6,853 nt of DNA from an uncultured Selenomonas sp. Its GTDB lineage: Bacteria; Bacillota; Negativicutes; Selenomonadales; Selenomonadaceae. The DNA lies in assembly GCA_900552565.1 (NCBI GenBank), contig USAK01000051.1, positions 1 to 6,853 of the forward strand, read 5' to 3'. Under the pieces are notes generated by a model. It saw only the letters and a program-made list of their open reading frames with translations. It made no database searches and had not been told where the DNA came from. A program made the position numbers and the translations under genes. Positions 1 through 6,413 of the stretch are shown here, one piece after another (position 1 is the stretch's first letter; the number at the start of each line of letters is the position of its first letter).

Positions 1-28
1 CAGAATCAGTATTCCAAGTGACTACCGT

Positions 29-78
29 TGCGGCCATTCCTCTCCTGACTGAAGTAAGAAGATTCCTGGCCGCATTTT
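29..78. repeat. Short inverted repeat with wide loop, start of window
   Basis: TGCGGCCA at 29-36 is matched by its exact complement TGGCCGCA at 67-74, followed by TTTT at 75-78. The 30-nt loop has no convincing internal pairing, so as a terminator it would be weak. It lies just before, and partly inside, the open frame of the EAL remnant. It may be a decayed terminator of a gene to the left or a chance palindrome. Positions 1-52 otherwise show nothing I can assign. Confidence 0.3.
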
Positions 79-243
79 AATTGAACAGGTGGCCAAACTC
101 CTTCGTTTCCAGATGGAGAATCAGCGTTCGCTCGTGCGCATGGCCAAGGACCTCGGCGTCCATACACTGGCCGAAGGCGTGGAGACATCATCACCGAAGC
201 CGAACGCGCGATGTATCGGGACAAGAAACATCCGCGCAAATAA
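53..243 (+). pseudogene. Remnant of a c-di-GMP signalling gene (EAL fragment fused out of frame to a GGDEF tail)
   Basis: One frame is open from a TGA at 50-52 and encodes a helix-rich stretch ending in LGVHTLAEGVET (codons up to 185-187). This is the conserved late motif of EAL phosphodiesterase domains, which cleave cyclic di-GMP. Immediately after ET the family similarity stops in that frame. The next frame (codons from 184) then reads IITEAERAMYRDKKHPRK and a TAA at 241-243, which resembles the last helix of GGDEF diguanylate cyclases (A-D-x-A-M-Y-x-x-K). EAL domains normally continue for about 50 residues after this motif, with an E-Q and a Q-G-Y region. A full GGDEF-EAL protein is several hundred residues, and here fewer than 65 remain with a frame change at the joint. 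I read this as a deletion scar, not a working gene. No ribosome binding site or credible start codon is visible. A GTG at 89 or ATG at 114 could start a short peptide, but it would fold into neither domain. Confidence 0.6.
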
Positions 244-259
244 AATAGAACATTGGCAG

Positions 260-309
260 GCAGGTCCTGTCTGAGCGAAAGTTCTCGGGCAGGGCCTGCT
301 TTGTTTTTT
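260..309 (+). terminator. Intrinsic terminator after the EAL/GGDEF remnant
   Basis: Arms 260-275 and 284-299 pair over 16 positions (GCAGGTCCTGTC with GGCAGGGCCTGC, then TGAG with CTCG, including several G-T wobbles) around an 8-nt loop. The right arm is followed by a T-rich tract at 300-309 (TTTG then six T). It sits 16 bp after the TAA of the remnant, so it is probably the original terminator of that gene and insulates the next operon. Confidence 0.85.
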
Positions 310-314
310 AGCAT

Positions 315-342
315 TTGGCATCAATAAGTGATAAAATTAAGA
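315..342 (+). promoter_or_regulatory. Weak candidate sigma-A promoter for the kinase-pepC unit
   Basis: TTGGCA at 315-320 resembles a -35 box. A poor -10 match, TTAAGA at 337-342, follows at 16 bp. The AT-rich segment 321-360, between a terminator and a good ribosome binding site, is where a promoter is expected. The exact boxes are uncertain; TAAAAT at 332-337 is a better hexamer but only 11 bp from the -35. Confidence 0.3.
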
Positions 343-378
343 CAAAGAAATTTCTAGATTCAGTAAGGTGGAATTCAT

Positions 379-1263
379 ATGCAGGAAGATTTGCAGACCT
401 GTCTCAAACGGCTGTTTGGCAGTCAGGCGGAGATTGCTGCCCAAGGGCCGGTTTCTGGCGGTGATATTAACGATGCATATCATCTTGTCCTGAACGATGG
501 ACGGGATTTATTCATGAAGAGCCATGGCGGTGTGGCCGATGACTTCTTCACAGTCGAAGCCGATGGGCTCAAGGCTATGCACGAAGCTGGCGCACGTACA
601 CCGGAGGTGCTCGCACATGGCAAAAATGCCGACGGCACGTCGTTTCTGCTCATGACGTATGTACGCCCGTCGCGTCCGCGCCGCGACTATTGGGAAAACC
701 TCGGCCATATGCTTGCAAAAATGCATCAGGCTGATACCGCGGCATGGACGAAGGGAAAACGCTTCGGCTTTTATGAGAACAATTACAGCGGCTCGATACG
801 CCAGAAGAATCAGGTCAATGACAGCTGGGTTGACTTTTTCCGCACGCAGCGGCTGCTGCCAAGACTGCAGCTCACGCGTTCGTATTTCAGCGAGGACGAC
901 CGCCGCAGAGCACGCCATCTGCTCGACCATCTCGAGGATTATTTCGTTGAGCCGGCGTATCCGTCACTGCTGCACGGCGACCTCTGGTGCGGCAATGTCA
1001 TGCTCGGCAGCGAAGGCGAGGCTGTGCTCATTGACCCAGCCGTCTGCGTCGGCAACCGCGAATTTGATATTGCGCTGACGAGACTGTTCGGCGGCTTCGA
1101 GCCGGCGTTTTACGATGCCTACAATGAGGCAGCACCGCTTGAGTCGGGCTTTGGCGAACGCCTTGACCTTTATAATCTCTATCATCTGCTCAATCACCTG
1201 CATCTTTTCGGACGGGCTTATCTTGGCGCCGTTACGCGCATCATCCGCCATTATGCAGGCTGA
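379..1263 (+). CDS. Fructosamine/ketosamine-3-kinase family protein
   Basis: The 294-residue protein matches the usual length (about 290) of the fructosamine kinase family (YniA/FN3K-like), which phosphorylates sugar amines on glycated proteins or free adducts so that they break down. It has the aminoglycoside-phosphotransferase-like kinase fold. Visible elements in order are a glycine-rich loop (VSGGDINDAYHL, about residues 25-36), a probable ATP-anchoring Lys47 with Glu60, the catalytic HGDLWCGN (199-206, base Asp201, metal-binding Asn206), the metal-binding IDPA (Asp219), and the family-typical NREFDIALTRLFGGF and YNLYHLLNHLHLFG stretches near the C-terminus. The ATG at 379 is chosen because AAGGTGG at 365-371 lies 7 nt upstream. 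It precedes pepC by 43 bp on the same strand, so co-transcription is likely. Assignment to the family is firm. The natural substrate (fructosamine, ribulosamine, or another small sugar amine) cannot be told from sequence. Cytoplasmic, with no signal peptide. Confidence 0.9.
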   Translation: MQEDLQTCLKRLFGSQAEIAAQGPVSGGDINDAYHLVLNDGRDLFMKSHGGVADDFFTVEADGLKAMHEAGARTPEVLAHGKNADGTSFLLMTYVRPSRPRRDYWENLGHMLAKMHQADTAAWTKGKRFGFYENNYSGSIRQKNQVNDSWVDFFRTQRLLPRLQLTRSYFSEDDRRRARHLLDHLEDYFVEPAYPSLLHGDLWCGNVMLGSEGEAVLIDPAVCVGNREFDIALTRLFGGFEPAFYDAYNEAAPLESGFGERLDLYNLYHLLNHLHLFGRAYLGAVTRIIRHYAG

Positions 1264-1306
1264 CTTTTCTCGACAACAACCAGCGATAACCAATGAGGTG
1301 ACTTTT

Positions 1307-2617
1307 ATGAAAGATATTACGGAAGATTTACTGCAGCAGTTCCAGTCGGACTATGAAGCCGACAAATCGGCGCAGGTCCTGCATGCGGCTCTTGCCAAGA
1401 CCGATATGGCCGACCTTGCCTATGTGCCTGAGGCGGGAGCAAAGCTCAAAGGCGCGTTCTCTGTCGAAGTCAAGACGCACGGCATCACGGCTCAGCAGAA
1501 GTCTGGTCGCTGCTGGCTGTTCGCGGCCCTCAACATCCTGAGGGAAAAGGTGGCCGAGAAATGCAGTCTCGAGCATTTTGAGCTGTCACAGAACTATCTG
1601 TCGTTTTATGACAAGCTCGAAAAGGCCAACAACTTCCTCGAGATGGTCATTGAGCATGCAGACGAGCCGGTCAAAGGCCAGCTCATGCAGTACGTGCTGC
1701 GCGGCATGACGGATGGCGGCTACTGGTCGGAAGCCGTGGACATCATCGAAAAATACGGCGTCGTGCCGAAGCAGGTCCAGCCGGAGACGTACCAGTCGGA
1801 GCACACGGCGCGCTTTGTCGCGGCCATCAACCGCCTGCTGCGCAGGGATGCCATGGAGCTGCGCGAGCTCGTCAAAGCAGGGAAGGACCCGTACGCGCGT
1901 AAGCAGCAGATGATGGCCGAAGTTTATAAGGCCCAGTGCATTGCTTTTGGCCAGCCCGTAACGAAGTTTGACTTTGCCTACCGCGATAAGGACGGCAATT
2001 ACCATGAGGACCGCGGCCTGATGCCAAAAGCATTCTACCAGAAATACGTCGATGTCTCCCTGCGCGATTATACGCCCATCATCAATGAGCCGACGTTTGA
2101 CAAGCCGCTCGATACGCCGATTCAGTTCCATGCCGTTGAGAACATGACGGGCCGCGATATGAAAGCCCTGAACCTCACGCAGGAAGCCCTTGAAGAACTC
2201 TGCGTCAAACAGCTCAAAGCCGGTCAGGCTATCTGGTTTGCCTGTGATGCCGGTGCATTCGGCGCACGCAAAGAAGGCGTCTGGGACCCCGACAGTGTCA
2301 AATACGAAGCCCTGCTCGGCGACTTTTCCACGGCTATGCCTAAAGGCAAACGCCTCGAATACAACAGCAGTTCTGCCAACCATGCCATGCTGCTGACCGG
2401 CGTCCACTTTGACGCCGCAGGCAGGCCCGACCGCTGGAAGATTGAGAACTCGTGGGGCGAGGAAGTCGGCGACAAGGGCTATTTCGTCTGCTCCGAGAGC
2501 TATTTCAAGGAATACGTCTACGAAGCCGTCATCGATCGGAAGCATTTCACGCCAGAGCAGCTGGCCCTGCTCGAAAAAGAGCCCGTGATCATCAATGCGT
2601 GGGATGAAGATGATTGA
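1307..2617 (+). CDS. pepC: Aminopeptidase C (bleomycin hydrolase-type cysteine peptidase, family C1B)
   Basis: This 436-residue cytoplasmic papain-like peptidase removes N-terminal amino acids from peptides. In known relatives it forms a barrel-shaped hexamer with the active sites inside. The catalytic residues are plain: Gln63 (oxyanion hole) and Cys69 in QQKSGRCWLF, His359 in SSANHAMLLTG, and Asn381 in KIENSWG. Length equals that of typical bacterial PepC. The frame is open from 1115, but that extension overlaps the kinase gene. The ATG at 1307 has GAGGTG at 1295-1300 with a 6-nt spacer, and the protein from there starts like PepC. The C-terminus ends IINAWDEDD, so it lacks the usual P-M-G-A-L-A-like tail after the Trp-Asp. 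In this family the tail lies in the active-site cleft and shapes exopeptidase behaviour. It is the second gene of a probable operon with the kinase. No clear terminator follows within 2618-2672. Confidence 0.95.
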   Translation: MKDITEDLLQQFQSDYEADKSAQVLHAALAKTDMADLAYVPEAGAKLKGAFSVEVKTHGITAQQKSGRCWLFAALNILREKVAEKCSLEHFELSQNYLSFYDKLEKANNFLEMVIEHADEPVKGQLMQYVLRGMTDGGYWSEAVDIIEKYGVVPKQVQPETYQSEHTARFVAAINRLLRRDAMELRELVKAGKDPYARKQQMMAEVYKAQCIAFGQPVTKFDFAYRDKDGNYHEDRGLMPKAFYQKYVDVSLRDYTPIINEPTFDKPLDTPIQFHAVENMTGRDMKALNLTQEALEELCVKQLKAGQAIWFACDAGAFGARKEGVWDPDSVKYEALLGDFSTAMPKGKRLEYNSSSANHAMLLTGVHFDAAGRPDRWKIENSWGEEVGDKGYFVCSESYFKEYVYEAVIDRKHFTPEQLALLEKEPVIINAWDEDD

Positions 2618-2672
2618 CATTCAGAGAGCAGAACAGGAGAAAAAGAGTAGGCAGGATAGTAAGCCTTTTCAC

Positions 2673-2717
2673 ATGAAAAAGTCGTATCTAATGAATAAAA
2701 GTTTACACTCAATTTGA
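2673..2717 (+). pseudogene. Orphaned N-terminal start peptide of the autotransporter
   Basis: ATG at 2673 opens a 14-codon frame, MKKSYLMNKSLHSI, ending in TGA at 2715-2717. The charged, lysine-rich start resembles the n-region of Negativicutes autotransporter signal peptides. The hydrophobic core and cleavage site that should follow are missing, and the passenger frame lies one register away. A single-base change would join the frames but still give no hydrophobic core, so this looks like the edge of a deletion. It has no good ribosome binding site: AGGAGA at 2635-2640 is more than 30 nt away and GGCAGGA at 2650-2656 about 16 nt. A chance short ORF cannot be excluded. Confidence 0.4.
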
Positions 2718-4869
2718 TAATACAGTCTTAACGCCAACAGCGGACGTGGAAGACGTTCAGCCCGGCAGCAATCAATACATTGCTGATTATAAAGGCAAGG
2801 ACGCTAAGAAGACAACCTTAGGCAATAACGTTTCCATCTCGGTATTGGGGGATACGGATCAGACTAATTCCACAGCTTATGGCTCTGACAATGCCCCTGG
2901 AGTTCTGGAAGCTAACGACAATTTAGCAGTCACAGTAAATGCTAAGGGATATACAAATTCCTTCGGCCTCAGTACCATCGGCAATGATGCCTCCCATGAA
3001 GGCAGTACGACCGTGGGAGATAATCTGACAGTCAATGTCACCGGCAACGGAACGGCCTATGGTATTTATAACGGCGATGGGAACGGTTACGCTGATACGA
3101 CTATCGGCAAAAATGCAGCTATCGCTGTCGATGGCACAACAGCAACGGGCATTTCTGCCATAGGCAGCAACAGCACAGTGACTGTCGGGGATCATGCTGT
3201 GGTCATTCCCTATGGCAGCAAGAATGCGTTTGGCGTATACAACCAGCACGGAGCTCATACGAAATTTATGGGCGCTGCGGAAATCACGCCTTCGGTCGAT
3301 GACGACGGTACTTCTTATGCGGTTATCAGCGGGGATGATGGCTCTCTGGTCGACATTACGGGCGCAGGACGCAAACGCATTAATGGCGACCTTTATTCCA
3401 GGGACAATGGCACTATGGATTTGGCCATGGATACGAGCGATTCCGCTCTGACTGGCATGTCTAAGATAGTGAATGGCACGACGAATATTGAAATGTCAAA
3501 TGGTTCGCTCTGGAACATGACCAAAGATAGCGCTGTGACTAATCTTTCGGTAAACAGCGGTGCCACCGTCGATATGGCCTATAACAAGGATAATTACCAG
3601 ACTTTGAGCGTTGGCAATTTCAATGGCAATGACGGTGTTTTCTATATGAAGACGGATCTTGCCAGTGAAACCGATGGCGACAAGATGACAATTGACAGTG
3701 CGGCGGCAGACTCCAACGGTCTTATTTCTGTATATGACAAGAGCCTGGTCAGCGGCAATCCGGTCATGGGGGCAAAGCATCTCCTCATGGTGACAGATAA
3801 GAGCCAAAAGGCAGCCTTTAGCGGCAAAAGCCTTAATACTGGCGGGCTATGGGAACTCACCCCTACCATTGAAAGAGGCAGTACTTTTACGGATGCCAAT
3901 GGCAATGTAGTCGGGACACCGGATCAATGGTATCTGGCATCGATAAAAAGAGCCCCCAATGCGGATACAATGCCTCTAATTGAAGGCGGCGACAACAACT
4001 ATGGTCTCTACCGCATGTCCATCGATACCCTGCGCCAGCGCCTTGGCGACCTTCGTTGCCGCAATCGCAGCGATGATACATATGATGTCTGGGCAAGAAA
4101 CCGCAGTGGCCGTTTTGCTGGCCATGGCTATGATAGCAAGTACAATTTCTTCCAAGTTGGTTTAGATACGATGCCAAACCGAAAGAGTGCGTACGGTCTG
4201 CTCATAGAGCGCGGCGTTGCTTCGCCTGAATATGAGAAAGGCAATGGCATGAATCACACGCTGGCAGGAGCTGCTTATGCTACATGGCTTGGAGACCATG
4301 GCGATTATACGGATGTAGTCGCAAAATTGGGCAGAAACGATGCCGTAATCTATACCTTTGGCGAGTACCCAGACCGGGCAGACTATCGGGCCAAGGAGCG
4401 GAGCCTGTCGCTGGAGTACGGCCGCAAGGTAGAACTTGGCGACAAGGGCTACTTCGTAGAGCCGCAGCTGCAGTTGGTTATGGGACATTTGAACAGCAAT
4501 TCTTATACGAGCAGCAGAGGAACGCATGTTTTTGAAAACAGCCTCAATTCCACGATTGGCAGGGTCGGTTTTGTCTTCGGCAAAAAGAATCCGAACAACA
4601 AGATGCCGTACGTTTTCTACATGAAAGCATCGGTGCTTCATGAATTCGGCGGGGACCGAAACTACACCATGGACCGTGTGAATGCAATGGATGATGCAGA
4701 ACATCTTGATGGCAAATACTCCTACGGCGACACCTGGTTTGAATTAGGCCTTGCCAGCAATATAAAAGTCAATGAGCATACAAACTTCTATGCCGATGTC
4801 GAAAAGAGCTTTGCCAGCGATTTCAACAAGAAATGGCAGTTCAACGCCGGCATAAATTGGTCTTGGTAA
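2695..4869 (+). pseudogene. Autotransporter (type V secretion) lacking its signal peptide: passenger plus outer-membrane barrel
   Basis: Classical autotransporters carry a signal peptide, a secreted beta-helical passenger and a C-terminal 12-strand barrel that inserts in the outer membrane. The frame is open from a TGA at 2692-2694. The first possible start is a GTG at 2746 without a ribosome binding site, giving 707 residues. Numbered from there, residues 1 to about 410 are Gly/Asn/Asp/Thr-rich with imperfect repeats of the type T-(L/I/V)-G-(N/D/K) plus short hydrophobic strands near 24, 89, 119 and 146, and recurring A-(Y/F)-G-(I/V)-Y (104-108, 161-165), as in a beta-helix. From about 417 (NNYGLYRMSIDTL) to the end it matches an autotransporter barrel, with alternating strands and a terminal aromatic (NAGINWSW) as BAM-targeted barrels have. 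No hydrophobic export signal exists in frame, so the product could not reach the periplasm by Sec. Passenger and barrel are otherwise uninterrupted, which suggests recent loss or a silent cassette. The passenger's adhesive or other role is unknown. Confidence 0.75.
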
Positions 4870-4886
4870 AATGAAAGACAACGTAG

Positions 4887-4910
4887 AAAAAGTCTAGTGC
4901 TGGACTTTTT
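4887..4910 (+). terminator. Hairpin terminator, first copy of a repeated 24-nt module
   Basis: Arms AAAAAGTC (4887-4894) and GACTTTTT (4903-4910) flank TAGTGCTG, which can itself pair partly through T-G wobbles. It begins 17 bp after the autotransporter stop, and the right arm supplies a run of five T. The sequence differs at a single base from the core of the hairpin at 6267-6290. Confidence 0.65.
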
Positions 4911-4919
4911 GCTTAGCAC

Positions 4920-4968
4920 AAATCACCGTTGGCCATAGGCTGAATCTATGGCCAACGGTGATTTTTTT
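4920..4968 (+). terminator. Strong intrinsic terminator after the autotransporter
   Basis: A perfect 19-bp stem, 4920-4938 with 4946-4964 (core CACCGTTGGCCATAG), has a 7-nt loop and is followed by T through 4968. It stands 9 bp after the weaker hairpin, so the autotransporter unit ends in tandem terminators. The seven T at 4962-4968 serve the + strand. The opposite strand has only three T, so action is mainly one-way. Confidence 0.9.
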
Positions 4969-4972
4969 GTAT

Positions 4973-5001
4973 TTTCCAATCGAACATTTTTTTGGTAAAG
5001 T
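4973..5001 (+). promoter_or_regulatory. Candidate sigma-A promoter of the YxjG-like gene
   Basis: TTTCCA at 4973-4978 and TAAAGT at 4996-5001 are separated by 17 bp, each matching four of six consensus bases, directly downstream of a terminator. This would give a leader of roughly 60 nt. That is too short for a SAM-I (S-box) riboswitch or T-box, and I see no such structure. CCGATCGG at 5013-5020 is a small palindrome in the leader with no assigned role. Confidence 0.35.
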
Positions 5002-5068
5002 AGAGACATCAACCGATCGGACCACAAAACGTATGACGACAAACAAAGCGTTTCAGGAGGAAAATATC

Positions 5069-6190
5069 ATGAGCAAGCATCTTTCTACACCATTCCGTTT
5101 CGACTATGTCGGCAGCTTCCTGCGTCCGGCTAAACTCAAAGAGGCACGTCAGCAGTTTGCCGAGGAGAAGATCTCGGCAGACGAGCTTAAGGCCGTTGAA
5201 GATGACGGTATCCGCGAACTTGTCGCAAAGCAGAAAAAGGCCGGTTACCATGTGATTACGGACGGCGAATTCCGCCGCAGCTACTGGCATCTTGATTTTA
5301 TGTGGGGGCTTGAGGGCATTGAGCATATCGAGCTCGACCATGGCTATTACTTCCACGGCGAAGAGACGACACATGGTTCCTGCGCAGTGACTGGCAAAAT
5401 TGGCGGGCACAACCATCCGTTTGTCGAGCATTTCAAGTTCGTCAAGCAGTTTGAGGACGAAAATACAATTGCTAAGCAGACGCTGCCGGCACCGGCACAG
5501 ACGCTGGCAGAACTCTTCCGCGGTGATAATGGCAAGACAACACGCAAGTTCTATCCAGAGGAAGAAGAGCTCATCAAGGATTTGGCTGCGGCGTATCACA
5601 CGGTCTTCCTTGAGCTCTACGCCGCTGGCTGCCGCAATATCCAGCTTGATGACTGTACGTGGGGCATGATTGTCGACGACGGCTACTGGCAGACGCATAT
5701 TGAGCCGGGCGTGACGGTCGAGAGCGAAGCCAACCGTTATCTGCGCGTCAACAATCTCGCGCTGCAGGACCTGCCAAAGGACCTCGTGGTCAACACGCAT
5801 ATCTGCCGCGGCAACTACCATTCGGCTTACGCGGCCAGCGGCCCGTACGACCGCGTCGCTCCGTACATCTTTGCCAAAGAAAACGTCCATGCGTATTATC
5901 TGGAATTCGACGACGAGCGTTCCGGCAGCTTCGAATGTCTCAAAGAAGTCACGCCGGGCAAAAAAGTCGTGCTTGGCTTAATCACCACAAAACGTCCGGA
6001 GCTCGAAGATAAAAACGCCGTCATTGCGCGCATCCACGAAGCAGCAAAATACGTGCCGCTTGAAGACCTCTACCTGAGCCCGCAGTGCGGCTTCGCCTCC
6101 TGCGAAATCGGCAACAAGCTGACCGAAGCGGAACAGTGGGCCAAGCTCGCCCTTGTCAAAGATATCGCGGAAACAGTCTGGGGCAAATAA
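5069..6190 (+). CDS. Short MetE-like protein, YxjG/YxjH family (methionine synthase II C-terminal-type methyltransferase)
   Basis: The 373-residue protein corresponds to the catalytic (C-terminal) half of cobalamin-independent methionine synthase. It has the length of Bacillus YxjG/YxjH proteins (about 375), not of full MetE (about 750). The TIM-barrel family transfers methyl groups to thiols through zinc. Candidate zinc ligands are His244 and Cys246 (NTHICRGNYHS), Glu279 (YYLEFDDERSG) and Cys340 (SPQCGFASC). Other family motifs are FDYVGSFLRP (11-20), DGEFRRSYW (65-73), QLDDCTWG (192-199) and the terminal KLTEAEQWAKL. The ATG at 5069 follows a perfect AGGAGG (5055-5060) at 8 nt; the frame runs upstream to 4958, but that would overlap the terminator. 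The gene stands alone between terminators. The methyl donor is unsettled: lacking the N-terminal half of MetE, it may use a donor other than free polyglutamyl methyl-folate. Databases often label it as a methyltetrahydropteroyltriglutamate-homocysteine methyltransferase, which overstates what is known. Confidence 0.88.
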   Translation: MSKHLSTPFRFDYVGSFLRPAKLKEARQQFAEEKISADELKAVEDDGIRELVAKQKKAGYHVITDGEFRRSYWHLDFMWGLEGIEHIELDHGYYFHGEETTHGSCAVTGKIGGHNHPFVEHFKFVKQFEDENTIAKQTLPAPAQTLAELFRGDNGKTTRKFYPEEEELIKDLAAAYHTVFLELYAAGCRNIQLDDCTWGMIVDDGYWQTHIEPGVTVESEANRYLRVNNLALQDLPKDLVVNTHICRGNYHSAYAASGPYDRVAPYIFAKENVHAYYLEFDDERSGSFECLKEVTPGKKVVLGLITTKRPELEDKNAVIARIHEAAKYVPLEDLYLSPQCGFASCEIGNKLTEAEQWAKLALVKDIAETVWGK

Positions 6191-6253
6191 AATTCGTCAG
6201 GCCGTGACGGCATAGGCGTTGTATAATTTCAGGAGCCGAATATTTCTCTCAAA

Positions 6254-6303
6254 AAAAACACCGCTGAAAAAGTCTAGTACTGGACTTTTTCAGCGGTGTT
6301 TTT
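6254..6303 (+). terminator. Long nested hairpin terminator after the YxjG-like gene
   Basis: Outer arms 6254-6266 and 6291-6303 (AAAAACACCGCTG with CAGCGGTGTTTTT, 13 perfect pairs) enclose inner arms AAAAAGTC (6267-6274) and GACTTTTT (6283-6290), giving an uninterrupted 21-bp stem with a TAGTACTG loop. T at 6299-6303 ends it. Because A and T tracts flank both sides it could stop transcription from either strand, which would also suit the convergent flavin oxidoreductase remnant. The inner 24 nt are the second copy of the module at 4887-4910. The preceding 63 bp (6191-6253) hold a small GCCGT/ACGGC hairpin (6201-6211) and nothing else clear. Confidence 0.85.
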
Positions 6304-6355
6304 GATGGGAAGAGAAAATTATGATGTGTTTGATGTATATAATGTATTATGAGGT

Positions 6356-6388
6356 TTACTTCCGATAAAAATAAATTATCGTAAGTAA
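6356..6388. repeat. Imperfect inverted repeat between convergent genes
   Basis: TTACTTCCGATAA (6356-6368) pairs with TTATCGTAAGTAA (6376-6388) at 12 of 13 positions around an AT-rich 7-nt loop. It is 25 bp beyond the stop of the - strand flavin oxidoreductase remnant. No T-run follows on either strand, so it is not a typical terminator. It may be a decayed terminator, an operator, or a transcript-end stabilising hairpin. Confidence 0.5.
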
Positions 6389-6413
6389 GTAGAGATCTTG
6401 ATTTTGGGATCGT

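Noticed and set aside
1115..1306. N-terminal extension of the pepC frame into the kinase gene
   Set aside because: The extension overlaps about 150 bp of the kinase gene, and the ATG at 1307 has a proper ribosome binding site and gives the standard PepC length.
2614..2619. Perfect TTGACA overlapping the pepC stop as a -35 box for the autotransporter
   Set aside because: No acceptable -10 hexamer lies 15-19 bp downstream.
1586..2620. 344-codon open frame on the - strand opposite pepC
   Set aside because: It is a complementary-strand shadow of a well-supported peptidase gene. It has no ribosome binding site and no recognisable domain.
2660..2680. TTTTC/GAAAA mini-hairpin before the orphan start peptide, as a pepC terminator
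   Set aside because: Only five A-T-rich pairs and no T-run after it; too weak to call.
2800..3250. Passenger repeats considered as a tandem DNA repeat or CRISPR-like array
   Set aside because: The similarity is at protein level only (beta-helix turns). The DNA copies are divergent and irregularly spaced, with no conserved direct repeats.
4162..4704. 180-codon - strand frame opposite the autotransporter barrel, and a similar 293-codon frame (5009-5890) opposite the MetE-like gene
   Set aside because: Both lie fully opposite genes with clear family motifs and have no start signals or family features of their own.
4958..5068. N-terminal extension of the MetE-like frame
   Set aside because: It would start inside the terminator stem. 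The ATG at 5069 with AGGAGG gives the family-typical N-terminus.
6222..6277. TATAAT plus AGGAG followed by an ATT-started 11-codon frame (MSLKKNTAEKV)
   Set aside because: TATAAT and AGGAG are only 3 nt apart, so a transcript would start after the ribosome site. There is no good -35, ATT is a rare start, and the frame runs into the terminator stem.
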